5,871 nt of DNA, taken from Coriobacteriales bacterium. Its GTDB lineage: Bacteria > Actinomycetota > Coriobacteriia > Coriobacteriales > CADBOM01. Location of the stretch: positions 1 to 5,871 of the forward strand of contig JAFWGD010000096.1 in assembly GCA_017515355.1 (NCBI GenBank), written 5' to 3'. The translations under genes and the position numbers were made by a program. The notes beneath the pieces are model-generated. The model ran no database searches. It saw only the letters and a list, made by a program, of their open reading frames with translations, and had not been told where the DNA came from. Shown in pieces: positions 1 through 4,999 of the stretch; position 1 is the first letter of the stretch; each line of letters starts with the position of its first letter.

Positions 1-50
1 AGCGGAAAGCACAGCTGATTGTCGAGCTTCAGGGCTTCGTACTTGTCCAT
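1..50 (-). CDS. ohrR: OhrR-like MarR-family peroxide-sensing repressor, N-terminal fragment
   Basis: Only the first 16 codons and two bases of the next are present; the gene runs off the left edge. The start is ATG at 50, with the Shine-Dalgarno sequence GAGAGG 9 nt upstream. The readable peptide is MDKYEALKLDNQLCFPL. The LKLxNQLCFxL block matches what I remember of the N-terminus of OhrR-type MarR regulators, where the cysteine (Cys14 here, Cys15 in Bacillus subtilis OhrR) is oxidised by organic peroxides and releases the dimer from DNA. If so, the protein is a cytoplasmic winged-helix repressor, usually of its own gene and of an ohr peroxiredoxin gene. Neither the helix-turn-helix nor an ohr gene is in the window. 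The upstream promoter carries AATTGT repeats, which fits autoregulation. The family call rests on a short peptide; another one-cysteine MarR protein is possible. Confidence 0.72.
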   Translation of the reverse strand, partial: MDKYEALKLDNQLCFP

Positions 51-59
51 GATCGATTA

Positions 60-65
60 CCTCTC
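60..65 (-). promoter_or_regulatory. Ribosome binding site of the ohrR-like gene
   Basis: On the minus strand the sequence reads GAGAGG, followed by a 9-nt spacer and then the ATG at 50. It is a good match to the anti-Shine-Dalgarno sequence at normal spacing, and it supports this start codon for a gene that is otherwise barely visible. Confidence 0.7.
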
Positions 66-89
66 GGATTCGAAACTAATCACTTGCGT

Positions 90-116
90 ACAATTAATTT
101 TGCACAATTGATTTGC
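90..116. repeat. Imperfect tandem repeat, candidate OhrR/MarR operator
   Basis: On the plus strand, ACAATTAATTTTGC (90-103) is followed at once by ACAATTGATTTGC (104-116). The two units differ by one substitution and one missing T. Each contains ACAATT (AATTGT on the other strand), the half-site of the OhrR operator known from Bacillus subtilis and Xanthomonas (TACAATT with AATTGTA). The first copy extends to TACAATT at 89-95. Full dyad symmetry is poor: CAATT and AATTG flank a 10-nt centre at 91-110. The match is therefore to half-sites rather than to the classical 15-bp palindrome. The position over the spacer and -10 of the promoter fits an autorepressor site. The function is inferred. Confidence 0.45.
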
Positions 117-125
117 TGCTGTCAA
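97..125 (-). promoter_or_regulatory. Sigma-A-type promoter of the ohrR-like gene
   Basis: The minus strand shows a perfect -35 box TTGACA at 125-120, a 17-nt spacer, and a -10 box CAAAAT at 102-97 (4 of 6 matches to TATAAT). Transcription would start near position 90, giving a leader of about 40 nt before the ATG at 50. The element sits in an AT-rich island within otherwise GC-rich DNA. It marks the left-hand gene as a separate transcription unit from the dnaJ-recO cluster. The ACAATT/AATTGT repeats overlap the spacer and -10 box, so a bound repressor would block RNA polymerase. Confidence 0.65.
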
Positions 126-178
126 GAGGTTTGGAAGATTCTCGAGATTGGAATCGCGAACGGTGAAAGCGCCTCTTG
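123..178 (-). terminator. Weak inverted repeats downstream of recO, possible transcript end
   Basis: CAAGAGG at 123-129 is the exact reverse complement of CCTCTTG at 172-178, a 7-bp stem enclosing 42 nt. Inside lies a smaller dyad, GATTC at 137-141 with GAATC at 151-155. There is no U-run after either stem, so this is not a canonical intrinsic terminator. The cluster must end or be read through in this gap because the next gene has its own promoter. The outer stem reaches into the -35 region of that promoter. Low confidence that it is a terminator at all. Confidence 0.2.
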
Positions 179-184
179 GAACCC

Positions 185-994
185 TTACAGCCTAGAGAGG
201 TAGGCCAGCGAGCGCATGTGGGTCTCGAGGTGCGCGTAGATCCACTTGTCGCAAAACGAGAGGAGCTCGCCTGCCAGCGCACCCGCATCCTCGCTTGCGC
301 TGAACATCTCCTCGATCTGCGGGAACTTCAGCCCGATGAGCGCCTTGACCCAAGCCACCACCGGCTCGGAAACGATATCGTCGGCCTCGAGCTCACCGAA
401 GCCGCTGCACAGCGGGCAGACCCAGCCGCCAGCAGAGATCGAGAACACGCCCTCGGCGTCCAGGTCGACCTCGTCGGCAAACTCCGCCATCTCCTGCGCG
501 TAGCCCTCCTTGGAGGCGCCGCAGACGGTGCATAGGCCAATCGACGGCCTGTATCCCAGGTATGAGATCGCCTTGAGCAGATAGCCCGCGATAACGAAAG
601 GCAGCGCATCGGCCTCGACGCGCCCGACAGACTGCAGCGCAGCGCATGTCAGCGGGAAGAGCACCGGGTTCTCCTCCCCCTCCAGCGCCACCTTCTCGAC
701 GAACTCCGAGATCACCGCGCCATAGGAGAGATGCTCGAGGTCGCGGCGGCTCGCCTCGTTGGTGTCGACGCTGCGCACCTCGGTGATCGTGTCGAGGTTC
801 TTGCCCTTGTAGAGCATCGCGTCGACGACGGAGAAGATCTCGAGCCGCGCGGAGAAGGTCGTTCCCGGCTTGCGCGCGCCCTTCGCGACGGCGCGCACCT
901 GCTCGCCGTTCTCGGCAAGCAGCGTCAGTATGAGATCCGCCTCCTTGAGCTTCGTCTTCTTGACTACGAGCGCCCGCGTCTTGTACGTCGCCAT
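185..994 (-). CDS. recO: DNA repair protein RecO
   Basis: RecO is a cytoplasmic recombination mediator of the RecFOR pathway. It binds RecR and single-stranded DNA and helps load RecA onto SSB-coated gaps. The 269 residues fit the family's usual 240-270. The N-terminus (about residues 1-80, starting MATYKTRALVVKKTKLKEAD) is the OB-fold with the typical pattern of a short basic strand followed by KEADLILTLL and later GARKP. A helical middle follows, with a four-cysteine zinc site, C155-x2-C158 and C193-x2-C196, as in many Gram-positive RecO proteins. The C-terminal region is helical. The ATG at 994 has a G-rich GGGGG at 1003-999 as a modest ribosome binding site. The gene begins 20 nt after the era stop, so it is probably the last gene of the dnaJ-recO unit. 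No truncation or frameshift was seen. Confidence 0.93.
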   Translation of the reverse strand: MATYKTRALVVKKTKLKEADLILTLLAENGEQVRAVAKGARKPGTTFSARLEIFSVVDAMLYKGKNLDTITEVRSVDTNEASRRDLEHLSYGAVISEFVEKVALEGEENPVLFPLTCAALQSVGRVEADALPFVIAGYLLKAISYLGYRPSIGLCTVCGASKEGYAQEMAEFADEVDLDAEGVFSISAGGWVCPLCSGFGELEADDIVSEPVVAWVKALIGLKFPQIEEMFSASEDAGALAGELLSFCDKWIYAHLETHMRSLAYLSRL

Positions 995-1014
995 CTTGCC
1001 CCCAGCTCGCGTGC

Positions 1015-1845
1015 CTAGATTCCGTCGCCGTAGCCGAAGCGCCTGATCTGCGCCGCGTCCTTGCGCCAGTTCTTCTTCACCTTCACCTTGAGGCTCAGGA
1101 AGCAGTTCGCGCCGAGGAAGTGCTCGAGGTCCTTGCCCTCGACGTACTCCATCTCATCGACCATGACGCCCACGGCGTGCGGCACCTCATCGTAGGTGGT
1201 GCGCAGGATCTTCTCGCGGATGAACTCGGCGACGATGACCTCGGTGGGTTGGTCGGTGTCCATATCCTCGGGGAACCAGCGCGGCCCCTCGGGAAGCAGC
1301 TCGCGCACGGCATTGATGAAGCCCTCGACATTGAAATCCTTGAGCGCGGAGATCGCGATGACGCCGTCGAACTTCGCGAGCCTCTCGGCGCGCGTCACCT
1401 GCAGCTCGACCTCGTGCTGGCTGACCAGGTCTGCCTTGTTGACAACGAGCAGCTTCCTCTCCTTCACCTGCTCGAGCTCCTTGAGGATGAACGCGTCCCC
1501 CTTGCCGATCGGCTTGCTCGCATCGACGAGGAAGGCGATGACGTCGACGTCGTGGATTCCCTGGATCGCCGACTTGTTGAGCTCCTCGCCCAGCGGGTCA
1601 TGAGGCTTGTGGATGCCCGGCGTGTCAACCATGATCATCTGCATCGTCTCGTCGTTGTAGACCGCGCGGAAGCGATGGCGCGTCGTCTGCGGCGTGTTGG
1701 AGGTGATGGCGATTTTCTCCCCCATCACCGCGTTGAGCAGCGTGGATTTGCCGGCGTTGGGCCTTCCAACGAGCGTGACGAACCCGCTCTTGAAGGGCTC
1801 GCGCTCCTGTGATGCATTGCCGTCGTTGCTCTTTTGCCTTGCCAA
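1015..1845 (-). CDS. era: GTPase Era with an internally deleted KH domain
   Basis: Era is a ribosome-assembly GTPase that checks the 3' end of 16S rRNA during 30S maturation. All G motifs are present: G1 GRPNAGKS (27-34), switch region TPQTTRHR (51-58), G3 DTPG (74-77), G4 NKAD (136-139) and G5 SAL (166-168). The C-terminal domain starts normally (EFIREKILRTTYDEVPHAVG, about 207-226) and ends normally (LKVKVKKNWRKD, 252-263, then the RRFGYG tail). Between them, around KDL 238-240, the usual segment with VERxSQK, the GxxG loop and the following helix is absent, about 35 residues. The protein is 276 residues despite an N-terminal extension of some 15, against about 300 for typical Era. The start is TTG at 1845 with AAGGAG 5 nt upstream; no better start is available. 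It sits 30 nt after dgkA and 20 nt before recO. GTP binding should be intact; rRNA binding is doubtful. Confidence 0.93.
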   Translation of the reverse strand: MARQKSNDGNASQEREPFKSGFVTLVGRPNAGKSTLLNAVMGEKIAITSNTPQTTRHRFRAVYNDETMQMIMVDTPGIHKPHDPLGEELNKSAIQGIHDVDVIAFLVDASKPIGKGDAFILKELEQVKERKLLVVNKADLVSQHEVELQVTRAERLAKFDGVIAISALKDFNVEGFINAVRELLPEGPRWFPEDMDTDQPTEVIVAEFIREKILRTTYDEVPHAVGVMVDEMEYVEGKDLEHFLGANCFLSLKVKVKKNWRKDAAQIRRFGYGDGI

Positions 1846-1850
1846 GATGA

Positions 1851-1856
1851 CTCCTT
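1851..1856 (-). promoter_or_regulatory. Ribosome binding site that fixes the TTG start of era
   Basis: The minus strand reads AAGGAG, 5 nt before TTG at 1845. The N-terminal GTPase strand (GFVTLVGRPN) begins at residue 21, and no ATG or GTG in frame near it has a comparable ribosome binding site. This supports the rare TTG start. Confidence 0.65.
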
Positions 1857-1875
1857 CGCTTCGGTTTGGCCAGCG

Positions 1876-2265
1876 CTATGCGAAGATGCGCACAAGCGCG
1901 TGGATGTATATCGCCAGGCCCACCACCAGAGCGGCCACCGCGAGCACCAGAACCGCACCCGCCGCCGCATCCTTGGCGGTCTTGGCCTTGGGACTCTCCT
2001 CGGAGCACGCGAGGTCGACCGCGCTCTCGATCGCCGTGTTGAAGAGCTCGGCTGCCAACACCGCACCGATCATCACGATGACGATGATCCATTCGACGAG
2101 CGTGCATCTCAAGAGCAGGCACAGCAGCAGGGCGAGCACCGCGAATCCGAGGTGAATCTTCATGTTCCTCTCGGCGCGAACGGCTTGAACGAATCCGCTG
2201 CCAGCGAACCCGAAGGCCCGAAAGAGGCCCTTTGGCCCCTTCTCCCTCACTCGCGGTTCAGCCAT
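1876..2265 (-). CDS. dgkA: Undecaprenol/diacylglycerol kinase, DgkA family
   Basis: This is a small integral membrane lipid kinase that phosphorylates a lipid alcohol with ATP. Gram-positive members mostly act on undecaprenol, recycling the carrier for cell-wall synthesis, while the Escherichia coli enzyme acts on diacylglycerol; the sequence alone does not decide. At 129 residues it has family length. Visible signatures are ERNMKIHL (32-39), AELFNTAIESAVDL (72-85), with Glu73, Asn76 and Glu80 at the positions of the active-site residues, and AKDAAAGAV (97-105) with Asp99. Three hydrophobic segments lie near 37-53, 56-72 and 102-124. The ATG at 2265 lies inside the end of ybeY (19-nt overlap), with AAGGA just upstream at a short 3-nt spacing, which suggests coupled translation. 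The era gene follows after 30 nt. Confidence 0.9.
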   Translation of the reverse strand: MAEPRVREKGPKGLFRAFGFAGSGFVQAVRAERNMKIHLGFAVLALLLCLLLRCTLVEWIIVIVMIGAVLAAELFNTAIESAVDLACSEESPKAKTAKDAAAGAVLVLAVAALVVGLAIYIHALVRIFA

Positions 2266-2744
2266 GCTTCCTTGAGCTCCCGCTCCCTGGCCTCCATCTC
2301 CTCGGCATCCTCGTCCTCGATGTGGTCGTAGCCGAGCAGGTGGAGCATGCCGTGGGTGATCAGCATGCGCATCTCCTCGATGAACGTGGTGCCGTAGAGC
2401 TCGGTCTGGTCGTAGGCGACCTCAGGGGAGACGACGATGTCGCCGAGGATGATGATCTCGCTGTTGGCTGCCTCGGGGTCATCGCACTCGAACGAGAGGA
2501 CGTCGGTGGGGCCGACGATGTCGCGGTACTGCTGGTTGAGCTCGGCGATCTCGCCCTCGGTGACGAAGACGACCGAGACCTCGATGTCACCTTGGATGCC
2601 CTCGTCGTGCAAGATGAAGTTGATCAGGTCGGAGACCCTCTTGCCCACCTCGACGTTGTCCGACATCCATTCGGCTTCGCCGATACTCGCAGGAAAGTCG
2701 AGAAGCTCCTCCGAAACGTCGAAGCGCACTGCGTAGTTGCTCAT
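2247..2744 (-). CDS. ybeY: Endoribonuclease / rRNA maturation factor YbeY
   Basis: YbeY is a zinc-dependent single-strand endoribonuclease needed for 16S rRNA 3'-end maturation and 70S quality control. The protein is 165 residues, normal for the family. The metal site HGMLHLLGYDH places His131, His135 and His141 as zinc ligands. Upstream are the conserved GPTDVLSF (78-85) and GDIVVS (101-106) blocks. The acidic C-terminal helix (EDEDAEEMEARE) is usual. The ATG at 2744 comes immediately after the phoH TAG, with GGAG at 2756-2753, 8 nt upstream. Its end overlaps dgkA by 19 nt. It lies directly beside phoH and one gene from era, whose E. coli products are reported to work with YbeY. Confidence 0.95.
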   Translation of the reverse strand: MSNYAVRFDVSEELLDFPASIGEAEWMSDNVEVGKRVSDLINFILHDEGIQGDIEVSVVFVTEGEIAELNQQYRDIVGPTDVLSFECDDPEAANSEIIILGDIVVSPEVAYDQTELYGTTFIEEMRMLITHGMLHLLGYDHIEDEDAEEMEARERELKEAWLNRE

Positions 2745-3710
2745 CTATCTGACTCCATTCTTCTCTGCAGCCGCCTTGTCATAGGCCGCCACGATTCGCT
2801 GGACGAGGTTGTGCCTGACGACATCGGCGCTCTTAAGATCGCAAAACGCGATGCCCTCGAGCCCCTCGAGGATACCGCGGATGCTCTTGAGCCCGCTGAC
2901 CCCGCGCGGAAGGTCGATCTGCGTGATGTCGCCGGTGACGATCATCTTGGAGCCGAAGCCGAGCCTGGTCAGGAACATCTTCATCTGCTCCGGGGTGGTG
3001 TTCTGCGCCTCGTCGAGGATGACGAAGCTGTCGTTAAGGGTGCGGCCGCGCATGTAGGCGAGCGGCGCGATCTCGATCGTACCCTGGTCGATGAGGACGT
3101 TGACCTTCTGCGCGTCGCACATGTCGAAGAGCGCATCGTAGAGCGGGCGCACGTAGGGGTCGACCTTCTCGGTCAGCGTGCCCGGAAGATAGCCGAGCGA
3201 CTCGCCCGCTTCGACCACGGGGCGCGTCAGGATGATGCGCGCGACCTCCTTGCGGCGCAGCGCGGCGACTGCCATCGCCATCGCGAGATAGGTCTTGCCA
3301 GTGCCCGCCGGACCAATGGCAAACGTTATCGTGTTGGCCTTGACCGCGTCGGTGTAGCGTTTCTGACCTGCGGTTTTGGGGCGGATCGTCTTGCCGCGGT
3401 GCGTGAGCAGGATATCCTTGCGCAGCTCCGCGGGGTCTAGCTCGCCGCTGCGCAGCAGCTCGATGGAACGCGTGAGGTAGTCCTCGGAGAGGTCTCCCTT
3501 GTCCTCGATGTACTTGATGCAGTCGGAGAGGAGCGAGGATAGTATCTGCATCTCGATTGGGTCGCCCGAGAGGGTTATCGTGTTGCCGCGAACGACGATG
3601 CTTGCGTCGAAGCACTCCTCGATCTTCCGCAGATAGCGGTCTTGCGGGCCAACCAGGCTCGCCATGTCGAAGCCGGCAGGAACACTCACCGCAACCTTGC
3701 TTGGCTCCAT
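2745..3710 (-). CDS. phoH: PhoH-family ATPase (YbeZ)
   Basis: This is a cytoplasmic P-loop NTPase of the PhoH/YbeZ family, thought to act on RNA as a helicase-like partner of YbeY in rRNA handling. Numbered from the ATG at 3710 it has 321 residues. The N-terminal 110 residues form a small KH-like RNA-binding region (RGNTITLSGD near 41-50). The ATPase domain follows: Walker A GPAGTGKT (133-140), ILTRPVVEAGESLGYLPG (160-177), Walker B FVILDEAQN (229-237), and the sensor-like MIVTGDITQIDLP (256-268). A TTG one codon earlier (3713) is possible, but the ATG overlaps the mtaB stop as TGATG and has AGAGGG 4 nt upstream, so I prefer it. The stop is followed at once by the ybeY ATG. No defects were seen. 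Confidence 0.94.
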   Translation of the reverse strand: MEPSKVAVSVPAGFDMASLVGPQDRYLRKIEECFDASIVVRGNTITLSGDPIEMQILSSLLSDCIKYIEDKGDLSEDYLTRSIELLRSGELDPAELRKDILLTHRGKTIRPKTAGQKRYTDAVKANTITFAIGPAGTGKTYLAMAMAVAALRRKEVARIILTRPVVEAGESLGYLPGTLTEKVDPYVRPLYDALFDMCDAQKVNVLIDQGTIEIAPLAYMRGRTLNDSFVILDEAQNTTPEQMKMFLTRLGFGSKMIVTGDITQIDLPRGVSGLKSIRGILEGLEGIAFCDLKSADVVRHNLVQRIVAAYDKAAAEKNGVR

Positions 3711-3712
3711 CA
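3708..3712 (-). other. TGATG stop-start overlap between mtaB and phoH
   Basis: The mtaB stop TGA (3712-3710) shares its A with the phoH ATG (3710-3708). This arrangement usually means translational coupling by reinitiation, and it helps choose ATG over the adjacent TTG as the phoH start. Confidence 0.7.
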
Positions 3713-4969
3713 AACCCTCTTTCCTATCAAACGCGCGTTCTCCTCGATGCCAGTGAACTCGAGCTCGAGCATCTCGCCGCGCCTTGGCATCTCGCCCTTC
3801 ACGACGACTTCGTGATAGCTTTCGCTCATCCCGATGCGTCCGGTTTCGACGACAACCAGCTCTCTGCTCCCCACTCTCCTTAGCATATCATCGCAACGCA
3901 GCTCATCGGAGAGAATGTGCAGCGAAGAGGCCCTTTGCGCCTTGATTCTCGGGTCGATCTGCCCCTCCATCTCGGCGGCAGGCGTGCCTGGGCGAACCGA
4001 GTAGCGGAAGGCATGGATCTTGGAGAAGCGCATGCGCCTGCAGAACTCGAGCGTCTGGGCGAAATCGGAATCCGTCTCCTGAGGGAAGCCCGCGATCACA
4101 TCGGTTGTGATCGATGCGTCTGGGCGCACCGCGTAGATGGCCTCGACGCGACGTGCGAAATCGGCCGTGTCGTAGAGTCGGCCCATGGCGGCAAGCGTGC
4201 GATCGCAGCCCGATTGCAACGGCATGTGAAGGTGCGCGCAGAAGCGGCCGCGATAGCGCTCGAGCAGCGCTATGAGCTCGTCGTCGACGTCGGGCGGCTC
4301 GATCGAGCTCAAGCGGATCCTTCCGATTCCTGTGCGCTCGAGCAGCGCCTCGATGAGCTGCGGAAGCTTGAGAATCCAGCCGCTATCGGCGACTTCGCGA
4401 TAGCTGCCGATGTTGATGCCGGTGAGAACGACCTCGGCGATTCCCGACTCGGAGGCGAGCGCGACCTCGGAGACCACGCTCTCCAGCGGCATCGACACGC
4501 TCTTGCCGCGTGCCCTGTTGACGATGCAGAAGGCGCACCTGTTGTTGCAACCATCCTGCACCTTTATGCCCATTCGCGTGTGGAACCCCTCAGCCGCGCG
4601 CGGATGCGCGCTGGGAGCCTGCGCCGCCAGCTTGGCCTCGCGCTCCAGCGCGGCTAGCGCCTTCTCGATGGCGAGCTGCCTGTTCGGCTCGACGATAACG
4701 TTTTCCCCAAGCCCCTCGAGGGCATCGGGGTCGATTGCGGTTGCGCAGCCGGTGGCTATGACCTGGCCTGCGCACTCCCGGCTTGCCCTGCGGATCGCCT
4801 TGCGCGTCTTGTGGTCCGCCTCGGAAGTGACGGTGCAGGTGTTGACGATGGCGACATCGGCCTCCGCAAGGGGGGCGGAGATGTGGCCGGCGGCGATCAG
4901 CGCGGCCGACATGTTGTCGGATTCGACCCTGTTGACCTTGCAGCCAAGGTTGTGAACATGGAATCTCAA
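3710..4969 (-). CDS. mtaB: tRNA (t6A37) methylthiotransferase MtaB, radical SAM
   Basis: MtaB (YqeV type) converts N6-threonylcarbamoyladenosine at position 37 of ANN-decoding tRNAs to its 2-methylthio form, using two 4Fe-4S clusters and S-adenosylmethionine. The 419-residue protein has the MiaB-like layout. The N-terminal UPF0004 domain carries Cys10 (LGCKVNRVES), Cys45 (VNTCTVT) and Cys75 (ATGCAT) for the auxiliary cluster. The radical-SAM motif is C141-x3-C145-x2-C148. RIRLSSIEP (217-225) and HMPLQSGCD (248-256) are family blocks, and the C-terminal 60 residues fit a TRAM tRNA-binding domain. NTCTVT and the gene context favour MtaB over MiaB or RimO. The only plausible start is TTG at 4969: the dnaJ stop is in the same frame upstream, and no ATG or GTG lies between. 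Its ribosome binding site is weak (GAAGG about 15 nt away). It starts 30 nt after dnaJ and ends inside the phoH start. Confidence 0.92.
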   Translation of the reverse strand: MRFHVHNLGCKVNRVESDNMSAALIAAGHISAPLAEADVAIVNTCTVTSEADHKTRKAIRRASRECAGQVIATGCATAIDPDALEGLGENVIVEPNRQLAIEKALAALEREAKLAAQAPSAHPRAAEGFHTRMGIKVQDGCNNRCAFCIVNRARGKSVSMPLESVVSEVALASESGIAEVVLTGINIGSYREVADSGWILKLPQLIEALLERTGIGRIRLSSIEPPDVDDELIALLERYRGRFCAHLHMPLQSGCDRTLAAMGRLYDTADFARRVEAIYAVRPDASITTDVIAGFPQETDSDFAQTLEFCRRMRFSKIHAFRYSVRPGTPAAEMEGQIDPRIKAQRASSLHILSDELRCDDMLRRVGSRELVVVETGRIGMSESYHEVVVKGEMPRRGEMLELEFTGIEENARLIGKRV

Positions 4970-4999
4970 GCTCGCACCACAGCCTTCGCCAAAGCGTCG

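Noticed and set aside
1081..1170. A frameshift as the cause of the missing KH segment in Era
   Set aside because: The residues on both sides are in one frame, and no KH-like peptide appears in the other minus-strand frames here. The bases are absent, not shifted.
1120..1812. A 230-codon open frame on the plus strand opposite era
   Set aside because: It is low in sequence variety, has no motif or convincing ribosome binding site, and lies wholly within a certain gene.
2232..3440. A 402-codon open frame on the plus strand, antisense to ybeY and phoH
   Set aside because: It mirrors the codon pattern of the genes on the other strand in GC-rich DNA. The protein is a run of Asp, Leu, Val, Arg and Glu with no recognisable domain, and both genes opposite are certain.
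3711..3713. TTG at 3713 as the phoH start (protein beginning Met-Met-Glu-Pro)
   Set aside because: The next codon is ATG, overlaps the mtaB stop as TGATG and is better spaced from AGAGGG.
3917..4657. A 246-codon open frame on the plus strand opposite mtaB
   Set aside because: It is antisense to a well-supported radical-SAM gene and shows no family features; it is a GC-driven shadow.
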